A stretch of 64,000 bases of DNA, taken from the NCBI GenBank assembly GCA_000310025.1, contig FN649737.1, positions 3,390,661 through 3,454,660 on the forward strand, written 5' to 3'. This document shows positions 13,101 to 23,989 of this stretch, piece after piece (the first letter of the stretch is position 1; the number at the start of each line of letters is the position of its first letter). Both the position numbers and the translations under genes were made by a program. Origin of the DNA: Ectocarpus siliculosus. Its lineage: Eukaryota > Sar > Phaeophyceae > Ectocarpales > Ectocarpaceae. The notes under the pieces were generated by a model. The model had not been told where the DNA came from and ran no database searches. It saw nothing but the letters and a program-made list of their open reading frames with translations.

Positions 13101-16100
13101 AGCAAAAAAACTTTCGTTGTTTCTGTTCTTTCACCTCTAGGCACAACTTGCAAGCCGTGACCACCGACGTTCCTCGGATCGTGTAACACTTGACAGCAGA
13201 GACTTCAGGTCGTGTTTCATGACAGGCTTGATGGCACTGTAGTCAAGACAACAGCAACACCTACCTAATATTACACTCGAAGAATAACGAACGATCTCCT
13301 CCCCGCCCCGATGTGCGCAAGCGATATCGAAGTATCCCGCCTCGTCATTCCCGATAAAGTAGATACCCCCCCTCCCTCCTGTATATTCCACCGTACACGG
13401 CATGCGTTTACATGAGCACCCACCCCCTCCGACATTTTTGTCCCCCGCCCCATGGGAAGTGGGTTGAAAAGGAAGGCAGTGATATCGACAGGATAGAGCG
13501 ACTAGGGAAGACATTTTTGAGCCACCTTTGGCAAAGTAGGAAGGAACGATTGGCCATTCTGTAGAAAAAATGCTCCGTCCTCTCGAGGACGCGTGGTCAA
13601 TGGTCTAACGACTACGGCATGCACGACTATGAGTACCCCCCCCGCTCCCCCCCCTTCCGCGAAAGCAGGAGGTACACCAAGGAGATCGCACCTGCCGTGC
13701 CCGGCCGGCGCCGCCTTACGCCCGTGGCGCAATCTAGCAGCGACGAGGACATCCCCGCGAACTTCGACGCTCGCGAAGCTTTCCCGGAGTGCGCCTCGAT
13801 CATCGGCCGCGTGAGGGATCAGAGCGACTGCGGCAGCTGCTGGGCCTTCGCTTCCACTGAGGTACCATGGGTCTGAGACAGGGTCCGCGGTTACCGTAGT
13901 TGACATGACGCAAGGTACCACACCCCCTTGACCGATTCTCGAAGCTCGATTACTCCGCAGCTGAAAGAGTATGAGTGGCGGGGCGGGAGGGGGAAGATCA
14001 GCAGGTTACGTAAGATACCACCCCCCCCTTGATAGATTTTCACTGCTCGATTTTCACACAACAGAAAGAGCGGCGGCGGGGGGTGGGGGATGAGCGGGGC
14101 GTGTTGTACTATAGGTTTGCGTAAGGTACCACACCCCCTGGACCGATTCTCGAAGCTCGATTACTCCGCAGCTGAAAGAGTATGAGTGGCGGGGCGGGAG
14201 GGGGAAGATCAGCAGGGCGGGTTGTTCCGTAGGTTACGTAAGATACCACCCCCCCCCTTGATAGATTTTCAAAGCTCGATTTTCCCACAGCAGAAAGAGC
14301 GGCGGCGGGGGGGGGGGGGGAATAGACCGGGGGTGTTGTACTAAAGGTTGCGTNNNNNNNNNNNNNNNNNNNNNNNNNNNNNNNNNNNNNNNNNNNNNNN
14401 NNNNNNNNNNNNNNNNNNNNNNNNNNNNNNNNNNNNNCCTCCTTCGATATTCCTCTTCAGCTTACTCTCATATTCACCAAAACATTGCCGTACACAACCC
14501 AAACATGAGCGCTCCAGTACGACTATCTCTTGTCTAATGCAACCCCACCCCACGCCCCATTTTTGTTTATCTACCTTTTGACACAGATAGTTTGAGGTAT
14601 AATGCCGCCCCACGTATGAACACCACACCACCCGCTCTTCTTGTTTCTAACCAATCACTCCACCCCTCACAATAAAACATTCCCCAGTGGCGTTATTTTA
14701 CCAGAAAAATCATGCATCTCGGGGCGGTGTGAGACTTTCCGCGGGCCATTGTTTGAAACGATTGCGTAAGTTCCCACCCCCCCCCTTGATAGATTTTCAA
14801 AGCTCGATTATTCTACAGCAGAAAGAGCGGCGGGGGGGAGGGAGGGGGGGGGGATGAGCAGGGCGTGTTGTACTATAGGTTGCGTAAGGTACCACACCCC
14901 CTTGACAGATTTTCAAAGGTCGATTAGTCGATGTACAGCAGAAAGAGCGGCGGTGCCGAAACGGAGCCGTCTGGTGGAGAACCTTCCCTTCCGTTCCGAA
15001 AACGCACTACTGTCTCATCATGTATGAATCCTCTTCGTCGTGGACTTGTCGAGCTTTGAAAACCGGTCCACGAGGTGGTGGTATTTTGTGCCACCTACTT
15101 GTACAATGGGATGTATAGGTGATTGCGTCGGCAAGTTTCGGTTGGCCAAAAGTAGGCACGCGCTTTTAGCCAAGGTCTCGCTTTTAGCACCACAAGCACA
15201 AGGTGTGTGCCCCGCGTAACCACCCACTCCTACCACTCTGTGTTTGGTCGTCGACGAGGTTGCGTGGTTCGTGGTTCTTGAAAGCGGCTCGATAAACCAT
15301 CGCTGGGGTAGATGCCAGCTTTTCGTAGATGGATACGTCACCGCACACTGTTGTGCTATGCATAGGATGCGTCGTATCTACAAAGGCCGCCCCCGCCGGC
15401 ATCACACCCCCACATGCATGTTCGTGGAACGAAAAGCGTCGTGTATGACGCACTTTAATGTTCGCGAAAGTACATCAGTCATTCATTGACAAGCCTTGTT
15501 GCGACACCTCCCTGCTCAAGCTCAATCCTGTGCATCGATTTGATTGTGGTAGCTGACCCGTTCGCTCTGTTGATTCAGAGCGTTTCGGGTCATTATGGTC
15601 TCGAGAAACCAGCACAGAAGTTGCGATAGACACGCGAGGGTGGTTAAACTTAAACCACCTCGTTGGCCCGCCGTGTACCATGGTCTGTTCGGAAATGTAG
15701 GGACCATTGTGGCATTGAATCAAACTTGTTGCGCAAGTACTTGGATGTGCTTGTGCATCTGGACTCTCCGCATCAGTCGAGGGTCCTCGCCTGTCGCGGA
15801 TAGTCCACATGCGAAGTACATCCAACTACCTTGCGCAACAAGTTTGACTCAATGCCACAATGGTTCGGAAATATAGGGACCACTGTGGCTGAACCAAACG
15901 TGTTGCGCAAAGTAGCTGGATGTGCTTTTGCATCTGGACTATCCGCATCAGTCGATGGTCCTCGCCTGTCGAGGATAGTCCAGATGCGAAGTACATCCAA
16001 CTACTTTCGCAACAAGTTTGATTCGATGCCACAGCAGTGGTCCCTATATTTCTCCGAGCAGCCGTGGTGCACGGCGGACCTACGAGGTGGTTTAAGTTAG

Positions 16101-19100
16101 AACACCCCGTGTCTGTCGCAACTCTTGTGCTGGTTTCTGGAGACCATGATGGCACGACCGCAATGTGCAAAGCTCGTGTCGTGTTGCTCGTTCAGCCGTC
16201 TGCAACAAGGAGAGCTTTCGGCCAATCGCGTGCTGCGCATCTCGCTACCCCCGCGCCTCCTTGTCTTTGGAGACCTTGTGGCACGCGTACGATGTATTTT
16301 GCCGCTGTCGCCCACCGAACCCATCGACCCTCAGTCCTCTGCCGCTCTCCCCCCTCTGATCAACCGCTGCCATGTGGTAGGCGTTTAACGACAGGCGCTG
16401 CATCGCCGGCATCGGCAAAGAGGACGCCGCTGGTGCCGAAGGCGAAGCGACCGCGGACCAGCTTCTTGTCCTCAGCGCCGAAGACACCACGGCCTGCTGC
16501 CACGGGTTCCACTGCGGATTGAGGTACGTATATGCACGCAGTAGAAGACCTCATGATCGATGTTCCTATGCTCGTCGGAACGTTCTCGTCGTACCTAATG
16601 TCGCAACATGCCCTTGAATACAGCAGTGCTACCTCTTTTGCGAGGTGGGAGTGCCAGTCACCTACATGGCTTAAGGGACGATGCACGCCGGGTTTTTCTG
16701 GGCGGGGCGTCTCTAAGAGATTTCAGGGGACGGGTATATCATCGCCACCCCCGGTTCCGCGTGTTTTGACTGGTGAAGCCCCCCCCACCCTCAATGATTC
16801 CACATGGTAACCTCTGCGGATACCATATACTTGTACATTTTTTGTTTGTGCTCATTTTTCCGTCTTGATGCAACCCTTCCATAACACTCTCGAGGGCACA
16901 ACGAGCACCGCCTGCTCAAACTGCGACCTACCACACGTAGCGAGGAATCCACCCGAATATTGTGCGCTCTCGTCAACAGTTTTTTTCAAAACCTACGCCA
17001 CTCCTCCTTCTGCCTCTTGATGCTGGTTCGTATCGCAGCATGGGATGCAACGGCGGCCAGCCGGGGTCTGCCTGGAAGTGGTTCACGAAGACCGGTGTCG
17101 TTACCGGTGGCGATTACGCCGACATCGGCACTGGAACAACGTGCAAGGCGAGTCTTAGTCTCAACTGTTTTTGTTTTTCTTATCGCGCGCATATTGATCA
17201 GACAGGGCACGCGAAACAAGCCGCAATGTGTATGTTTCCCAAAGGCGACTCTTCGTCTAGTCCGTTTGTTTTTTGTTTCTTTGTCGCGCGCATATTGATC
17301 AGACAGAGCACGCGCATCAAGCCGCAGTTTGTGTGTTTTCCAAAGGCGAGTCTCAGTCTCGTCTGTTTTTTTTGTTTTTCTATTGTCGCGTCCATATTGA
17401 TCAGACAAGGTGTGTGTTTCCCAAGGCGAGTCTTTGTCTCGTCTGTTGCTTTTATTCTCTTGTCGCGTGCGTGTTGATATGACCGGGCAAGCGAAACAAG
17501 CGGCAATGTGTGTGTTTCCCTTGACAATATCCCTTCGTACTCGTTATGCCATGCTATCGATAGCCTGGCGGGCGAAACCGGATGACGCCCTATCAATCCC
17601 AGCTTGGCACGAACAACAAGGTTCCGCTCCTGTTCCCGTCCCCCCCCCCCCCCGCGTAAGACGCGTGAAACGGTGCCCTTTTGTGGGCCCACGTTACTCA
17701 TGATGCTGATTCATCCGGCATCCAAACAAAAGAAACAAGACCAGTGTAACCTCAGCCACTGCACCGCTCCATTTTTGTCGGTGTTCCTTGTCCTGCCCAT
17801 TGTCCTGTGCCCTTCACCACAGCCGTACGAGTTCATGCCGTGCGCGCACCACGTGGACCCCGGAGCGTCGGGCTACCCCGCCTGCCCTGACGGCGAGTAC
17901 CCCACTCCCGAGTGCCTGTCGGAGTGCTCCGAGACCAACTTCAGCGGGGGAAGCTACGGCGAGGACAAGAAGATGGCGAGGGAGGCGTACTCGCTGGCGG
18001 TGAGGACAAGAATCCATTTTTTTTTTTCGTGGTTGCATGTTGGTTTCTTTTCGACGTATTTCGCGTCTCCTTGTTGTATTTATTTTCATTGTTGGCCTCG
18101 ACTTTTGTCGGGCTGGGTTATGTTGTTGAGAGGCAGGCAGCATGTCTTTGTATTCTTTGTTTTGGCGCATTGTGATTGCAGTGTTGCATGATGTTGCTCC
18201 TCTGTTGCTGTTGGTTCTCTGGCTTTGCCTCGAGGAAAATGAGAGGTTTTTCTCCTTATCGAGGGGACCGTGCACCCCTACTCCGCATGTTTCAGTACGC
18301 TTGGCAGGTCGTACAGTAGTATCACGGTCCGATGCTCTTCTCCGTGTACCCCTCAACTCACATCGTGTGCTTCATTCAGTGCCATCTTTTTCAGTGCGCT
18401 TGGCGATCCAGTAAAGCTGGCATTACACAATTGAACCGCTTTGGTAGGTTATAGTATCACGGTCCGATGCCCATCTCTCTTAGAGCAGCGCAACGATCTG
18501 ATACCCCTCGCGCCCATGGTGCCTCCCTCTCGTCAGGGCATCGAGAACATCCAGCGCGACATGATGAAGTACGGCTCCGTGACGGCCGCGTTTTCAGTAT
18601 TCTCGGACTTCCTCACCTACTCTGGGGGCGTCTACACCCACGAGTCCGGTAAGAGGGTTCTTCCAAGTGCCGTGTGACTCTCGCGAGATGTGCAGCTCGC
18701 GAACCGTTGCAAAAATCGTTGCGAACGGTCACAAGAAATCGTTCGACATGGAAGATTTCACAGATTTGCGCTCCTACTGACGACCGATACGCCCTCTGCC
18801 AAAACCAGGAAAATAAGAAACAATCAATGACAACACACCCCACTACTTGTTATTTTGATGACGCTTGGCTCGCATGAGCCCACTGCGGAGGGATGGCTCA
18901 CGAGACCCCTTTGAAAATTTTTGTATGTACTGCCGAAAAGAGATCCCGTACATTCCAGGTTTCGACTTTTTCGGGCGTTCTTGAGGCATGGAAAAACGAT
19001 CGGTCGGCGTGAAATGTATCCTTTGAACACGGGAGACGCGGCAGAGCGTTGCCTTTCCTCTGTCAAACGAGTAATAGAGTATTGGGTTAGATTTTGGGGT

Positions 19101-19848
19101 TAGGGACCACCACTGGAGGACCTCGCATGTTAGCCAGGGGCTCGTTTGTTTTTATCTCTATGGGGCAACGTAACAGAGACAAATATAATCTTGAGTGAAC
19201 CCCTGTGAAGATTCGATCTTTTCGAGCCTGACGCTCTTCTCTTTACGTAACTGCCAGGTTCTTTTCTTTTCTAGCGTAACTGTAGCGTTGGAGCATTCTG
19301 TAGTACACAACACGAGCACACACACCATAAGTAGGTGGAGGTCATTGCCACTTTCGATTCGCCAAAGGCAAGGATATCGAAGGCGATGGCACACGTAACA
19401 CCAAGGCCAGCAACAGTAATAATAGTCTCCTGAGTGTCATACAGCCTCGTTCATGAACACACACACCGGAAAACAGGTTGGGATCAGAGCAAGTTTCAAT
19501 TCGCCGACGGCACACAAACATCACACCCAGATCAACATCCAACAGGAGGAGTTTCCCCTCCGGGATGCCATACGTGCAGTTCAGTCATTCAGTAGCGATA
19601 CAAATATCACACCCAAATCAATAACCACCATGAATCCCCTGTCCTGAATGCCAACATGTACAGGTTCGTTCATGGGGGGGCACGCGGTGAAGATGATCGG
19701 TTGGGGCACGGACGAGGTGAGCGGGGAAGACTACTGGCTCATCGCCAACTCCTGGAACCCGTCGTGGGGGGAGGGTGGTCTCTTCCGTATCCTTCGCGGC
19801 GTCAACGAGTGCGGCATCGAGGGCCAGATCGTGGCCGGCGAGGTGTAA
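7577..19848 (+). CDS. Cathepsin B-like cysteine protease with N-terminal ML (lipid-recognition) domain
   Basis: Eleven exons join in phase to 537 residues: 7577-7665, 9076-9223, 9609-9798, 10420-10541, 11514-11659, 13669-13861, 16381-16523, 17039-17147, 17823-17999, 18537-18648 and 19664-19848. Residues 1-20 are a signal peptide. Residues 21-183 look like an ML domain (NPC2/MD-2 family), with [11 protein letters not shown] at 127-137 and spaced cysteines at 24, 119, 127 and 173. A linker or propeptide follows, then a C1A peptidase from about 260. Visible catalytic residues are Gln283, Cys289 ([11 protein letters not shown]), His483 ([11 protein letters not shown]) and Asn505 ([12 protein letters not shown]). 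The occluding-loop pair His389-His390 (PCAHHV) predicts carboxydipeptidase activity. Intron 8 uses a GC donor (GCGAGT); the others are GT-AG. A lysosomal or secreted protease with lipid-binding capacity is inferred. The protease call is near certain, the ML call good. Confidence 0.92.
8520..8640 (+). repeat. Tandem duplication of about 60 bp
   Basis: GGTTGGGTTTTCGTCGC through ACAAGCCG occurs twice in intron 1 of the protease gene, split by a C-run. Confidence 0.75.
8857..9062 (-). repeat. SINE-like element, antisense, ending 13 bp before exon 2
   Basis: It shares GAGCCACCTTTGGCAAAGTA, GGAAGGAACGATTGGCCAT and TCCTCTCGAGGA...TGGTCAATGGTCTAAC with the copy at 13447-13640. Its antisense head leaves a pyrimidine-rich end immediately before the acceptor of protease exon 2 (9076). 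Confidence 0.75.
9833..10212. repeat. MITE-like cluster with inverted GGTACC/AAGCTCGATT ends
   Basis: GATGGACCGACTTTCAAAGC at 9872 recurs inverted at about 10020 and 10136 (GAGCTTTCAAACTGCGTC and GAGCTTTAAAAGTCGGTC), each next to a G/C-run and GTACC-type sequence. It belongs to the same family as the array at 13903-15097. A (CT)n tract is at 10169-10195. It lies in protease intron 3. Confidence 0.6.
12115..12290 (-). repeat. tRNA-derived SINE-like element, antisense
   Basis: Read on the minus strand it begins GTACTCATAGCCATGCATGA, has a box-A-like ACGTAGTAGCTAGACC and a box-B-like GGGTTCCCACCGGACC about 50 bp on. It lies in protease intron 5. Confidence 0.65.
12636..12835 (+). repeat. Diverged tandem duplication of about 105 bp
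   Basis: GAGGATCGCATCCT through CTTGCAATCGAGAGAG at 12640 recurs near 12740 as GAGAATCGCATCCT through CCTGCAATCGAGAGAG. It lies in protease intron 5. Confidence 0.7.
13447..13640 (-). repeat. SINE-like element, antisense, ending 28 bp before exon 6
   Basis: It is closely similar to 8857-9062 over nearly its full length. It ends GAGTACCCCCCCCGC, so the antisense G-run of the element becomes a C-rich tract in front of the acceptor of protease exon 6 (13669). Confidence 0.75.
13903..15097 (+). repeat. Tandem higher-order array of MITE fragments plus one near-complete copy
   Basis: About six units of 105-115 bp start GCGTAAGGTACCACACCCCC and contain AAAGCTCGATT and GCAGAAAGAGCGGCGG. Units 1 and 3 are alike and units 2 and 4 are alike, giving a repeat of about 220 bp. 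The last part (14877-15097) is a near-complete element with inverted ends matching 26632-26863. The 84-N gap at 14354 interrupts the array. It lies in protease intron 6. Confidence 0.8.
14354..14437. other. Assembly gap (84 N)
   Basis: Unsequenced bases inside the repeat array of protease intron 6. The flanking exons are intact. Confidence 1.
15594..16153. mobile_element. Foldback element with long nested inverted repeats
   Basis: The left arm from ATGGTCTCGAGAAACCAGCA is mirrored by the right arm ending TGCTGGTTTCTGGAGACCAT, and similarity continues inward for about 190 bp (AAACCACCTCGT, ATGTAGGGACCA). Inside are two further palindromes (about 15745-15840 and 15895-16015) around GATAGTCCA...GCATCTGG. 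No gene is carried; frames through it are artefacts of the palindrome. It lies in protease intron 6. Confidence 0.85.
17142..17520 (+). repeat. Intronic minisatellite seeded by a GC splice donor
   Basis: Four units of roughly 80-100 bp begin AAGGCGAGTCT or AAAGGCGACTCT and continue with a T-rich block, GTCGCGCGCATATTGATCAG and AATGTGTGTGTTTCCC. The first unit starts at the actual 3' end of protease exon 8, so the donor GCGAGT is part of the unit and is repeated at about 17240, 17343 and 17425. Confidence 0.85.
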
Positions 19849-22340
19849 CTGTAAAAAGCGTGCAGACAGCGTTTCGGTCGAAGTCCTCGATGCCTTCCGC
19901 ATATGAGTACCGCCTCTCATAATGTTGAGTTTTTTCCGGCATGCAGCGTTGTGGAAATCAGTCATGTTCGTCCACCTTTGTGATTGTTATCCAGCGATCT
20001 GTGATGGGCTTGGTTTATTGTTTATTGGTAATGCCCCCGGATGTTGCGGCGAAGACTGATGGACGAACGATGCTCTTTTTCTTCCTCGACTTGGATTGGT
20101 TCGGATCGCTATTCGTTCTGTGTTGACTTTACGGTCGTGCGTTGGCGTAGATTTGTAATATAATAGCAGGATGGCGCGCTCCGTGTTGGAATCGCTGACC
20201 AGTCGCGAAGGAGACGCCGACGATTTTGGTTCATCGGCTGCCCCCTTGCGCGGTGTCCCTGTTGCTCTCACGTGTTGGATTTTGACGGGGGGGGGGGGAG
20301 GTTGTTTTTTTCCGTTGCCGGTTTGTTGTCCGGTCCGTACATAGCGACAGCTCAAAGAGTGTAATGCAGGGCGTGGTTGTTTGGTTTGCGGAGATGGTCC
20401 GAGGAACCTAGTGCGTGGTATTTCGTTCGTCAGCAGCGCCCGCTTCTCGACAGACATGTTCCTACCTGCAGGACGATCAAGAAGCTCACCGGAAAGGACA
20501 CGTGCATGACATCACCGTACATGTTTCGATCTGTTTGGTTTTGTACTTTCGAACCGTCGGGGCGGGATCGAGCCAAGATTGTGGGGAGGGTATTACATTT
20601 TATCCATGAGTAGGGGAATGAGGTTTTGTCAGCCCCTTCCTCCCGCCCACCGGCATTCTCGACGCTGGGGGATGTTTGTTGGGTGGTGACGTTAGGCACC
20701 ACGGGCGCTTTGTATATATACTGTAGCAGCAGGGAAGTACCTCGCGGAGTCGTGGTAGATGGACGTCGGTGGTATTGATCGAAGCCGATTGAAAAGTGTG
20801 AGCTGCCATCCGGGCCATAGAGAAGGGATTTGGAACAGCGCTCCTGGGGTACTGGGCCTGGTGTAGATGCTTGTTGAGGGGAAGGGCGATTCGAGAGAGG
20901 TTTTCACGTAAAATGGTGTTGGCTAAGATTTCGATTAATGTAGGAAACAAAGTTCCGCTTGTGCTGTTGTTGAGTCGTTCCTCCTTTGGCAACGCGAAGA
21001 GTGGAAGAGGATGGGTTGTTTTTGGCGATTTTTGCCAAAAGCCCAAAGCCTGAAATGTTGCAAAGACGGACGAAATTCCGTTCGAGGTTCTTCTCCGAGG
21101 GGATATGCTCAAGTCTTCACATTGAGGCTTGGGTGATGCCCGCTTGACAGGGCAGGGATATGAGTTCCCTCTTCTTGTGCTCTTTGGTCGTCTCCTATTG
21201 ACACTCAATCCCGTTCCGACATGGAATACATTGCGTGAGAAATGGATTAAGGTGGGGTCGGGAAGGGCGGTTAGTTTTCCCTCCCTAAGTCCCTCGCTTG
21301 AATGCTAGAAAGACCGTTCGGCTTTTCTCCGGATGACAAGCGCTTCGTATTGTTTGTCACGCAAGCGTGATGTCATACATGGTATCTTGTGAAGTCCCTG
21401 TAGGGATTGCAGTTTCTTCTGTTGCGGCTGAAACAATAACACGAAATCCCTGAAGACGCTTTTTTGTGACCCTTCGGTACTTGATTTTAGACAAGACCGT
21501 CGAATCAACCACGTCGCGCGCCCACGGGGCAAGTGTGGAAATTAACAACATTTTTTTTTGTACAGCTCTCGACAACAGCAACTGCTTACGTGCTCTTCCC
21601 CGTCTTATGCGCGACCACAGAGTACCCGTCCTCCCTGAGTCGCGGGGAGGTTGTGGTGTTTTTGTCTCCACAACAAGTTTAACGCTTCCCGCTGATTTCG
21701 GTCACTCCGTCCCTCCCGTCGATTTATTCGGTCATCGCGCATGTTGCAGCACCTCTACAAACTGCGGAGATGGGTCCACGAACCTGTGGGAGCCACAGGA
21801 CCAAACACACACAGACAACATTTATCGGAGCAAGTTCGCCTATGCAGTTGCAATCAAGGCCATGCGAACCTCGGGTCACCCATCCCAAAGCGGAAAAAAT
21901 GCAAAAATATTGTGAAAATGAAAACCAGCAGACAAGGCACTCGGAAAGAACAATACCACCCCCGTGTTTAGGGCATTCGCCACCAGCAGGGGGTTCAACC
22001 GGAAGGATTGCTGTACTCGTGTCCGACCGCAACGATTATCATATGGAAGTAAAGAGAAGTGAAGCACAACAAGATGTCAGGACTTGCTGCATTCATTCGC
22101 GCAACGAAGTTCATTCATTCCAATATCGCCGGGGGGTACGTGGAACAAAAATAGCGTTCACGCCCGCTTTGAAAGCGTTTTGAAATGTTGCACATAGAAA
22201 CGACTTCTCAGTGATTCGGTATAATCACGGTCCAACCGAGAAGATTATGGTCCAACGGCGTTGCTCAGCTTCCTCCATCAGACTATCCACTCTGACGATG
22301 GTGTCTTTTTCGGGAGCGTGGAACCACTACGTCTTCCCAT
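19849..22340. other. No gene recognised (2.5 kb)
   Basis: This is 3' flank of the protease gene. A 202-codon minus-strand frame (21208-20600) and a 149-codon plus-strand frame (21466-21915) have no domain that I recognise and no clear splice context. A G-run is at 20288. Confidence 0.5.
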
Positions 22341-22612
22341 TCATTGGCTTGCCAGAACGGTTCGCCTTTTCGGAGGGTTTGCAACGCCTAGGCTCGGCAG
22401 AAGGATATGAATCATCCGTTCCATGTTTCTGCAGTTAATGATCTTCCACGATTTCTTGAGCTCGTACTGCTGGCCATTCTGTCTCTGGAGCTGCTTCACA
22501 AGTTTCCCCGGATCCTCTTGAGCAGTGTAGCCAATCTTCCAATGGTTCACATATTTGACGTCGCGCAGAAGGTACACGAATCCTATGCCGTCTGAAGATT
22601 CTAGAGGCGTGT
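22341..22612 (-). CDS. GIY-YIG-like (T5orf172/MUG113) domain exon
   Basis: The exon begins after a strong acceptor (TTTCTTTCGGCAG, ending at 22613). It encodes a fold typical of the T5orf172 branch of GIY-YIG proteins: GFVYLLRDVKYVNHWKIGYT, then a DPGKL turn and ERMIHILL near the end. This family includes nuclease-like domains of unknown role in phages, fungi and algae. The first two bases complete a codon from an upstream exon that I could not identify. The frame stops after RTVLASQ; shifting by one base just before this gives WQANEWEDVVV, which resembles the usual family C-terminus, so a frameshift or missed intron is possible. Function is not inferred beyond the domain. Confidence 0.6.
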
Positions 22613-23058
22613 CTGCCGAAAGAAAGGACCAAGAATGCAAGGATTTCCCGTCCAGAAATGGAGGTTAGATTTCATTCATTTCACAGATGTTATGTAGGTG
22701 CTGCTGCGAAGTATGTCGACTGGGGTCGAACTACTTGTATGTATGCAGTCTTGCTGCCGCTGATGGAGCAAGTCTACAATCGTACACCCGCACGCCCGTG
22801 CACTGACCGCCAGTATATCTTTCTGAGACCAAGCCCTCTTTGCCGCGCGATGGAAGTGATCATGGTAGCAGCGGTTTGATGGAGCGCCGCTCGCCGGCGA
22901 TTTGGAATTTGGAGCGCAAAAGTAAGTGAACGAATGATTAATTTTTACTCTCCTCTGTCGGGAGTTTCTTGTTATGTTGCCCACCCGTGCGGGGATTGAT
23001 TACTGCCAGCCCCTTTCGTATCGGGCGCGGAAATATTCAAGCATGAGAAACCATCAAT

Positions 23059-23847
23059 ATGAAAAAAACTGCCATTGCTTGCTACAGTAAGCTGGTCCTA
23101 ATAGATAGGCGGGCGCCTATATCGACCGGCTTTCGGTACCATCACCATCGCCGAACCCAGCCAGTGCTACTACGGAGTGTTGTGAATGTCAATGAGACAG
23201 GGAGGGGCCAAGCACAACTCAAAATGGCTGACGCTGGCTGCATCGCGCGCAAGCACTTGCTTTCAGTCGATCTTGTTCGGAAAGAGACACATTTACGCGC
23301 CTACATACACAATCAAGGTTTGGACTATTCTTCGAAGGGTACGGAAATTCGGCCAAATTTCGACCCAACGGCCTCAATAATCTTGCAGAACGAATGGAAA
23401 TCTTGCTGGTTCACTTGTCTATTTCTGCTTCTTGACTGCTGCCATACGGAAGGCGCTGTTCTCTTCAATCGGAAGAACCTCTCGCCCTTCACCGGACAGG
23501 GGGCGCAATTGTATCCAAACGCTAAGGATATAAGTACCAACTATGGGGCGCTTTCGTGCGTACCAGGTAATATGCGTACGGCCAACGCAACAAAAAAAAA
23601 TCGGGACTACACAGAAGACATCTCCTCCTTCTTGCTGTCATCGCAGATCTGTATGCGATGGCCTTTATATGATGACCGCATGATGATGGTTTCTAAAAGC
23701 TTCGCCGCTGAGTTTATCTCGGGCTGCAAAACCGGCATCAAGGGGGGTAGCAAAAGCGGAAACAATCCAAAAAAAACATTTAATAACGCAATGTCGACGC
23801 CCCCGGCACGTGGAACACGGCCCCGCGAGAAGAGGCCAAAAGCTTAG
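23059..23847 (+). CDS. Unassigned 262-codon open frame
   Basis: This is the longest intronless frame in the region. I recognise no domain, and the composition (scattered Cys and His, no hydrophobic periodicity) is not persuasive. It may be chance or a decayed exon. It is listed only because of its length in a stretch without another plus-strand gene. Confidence 0.15.
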   Translation: MKKTAIACYSKLVLIDRRAPISTGFRYHHHRRTQPVLLRSVVNVNETGRGQAQLKMADAGCIARKHLLSVDLVRKETHLRAYIHNQGLDYSSKGTEIRPNFDPTASIILQNEWKSCWFTCLFLLLDCCHTEGAVLFNRKNLSPFTGQGAQLYPNAKDISTNYGALSCVPGNMRTANATKKNRDYTEDISSFLLSSQICMRWPLYDDRMMMVSKSFAAEFISGCKTGIKGGSKSGNNPKKTFNNAMSTPPARGTRPREKRPKA

Positions 23848-23989
23848 TATAAGGCGAGTCTTTTGAACTCAGTTACGTGCAGGCGGGGGAGGACGTCAAC
23901 ACTTGGTGGCCGCCCGCCAAACGAAGCTACATCAGTCCAAGGCCATCGAAGGCTCCCGGGCGAACCGACTGACGGGGGAGCCTCTGCAC

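Noticed and set aside
15595-16170. Several overlapping frames with QTCCA(S/R)-type repeats on both strands
   Set aside because: They arise from the foldback palindrome, which gives mirror frames.
20600-21208. 202-codon minus-strand frame
   Set aside because: No domain, no splice context, and composition like non-coding DNA. Length alone is weak evidence in this GC range.
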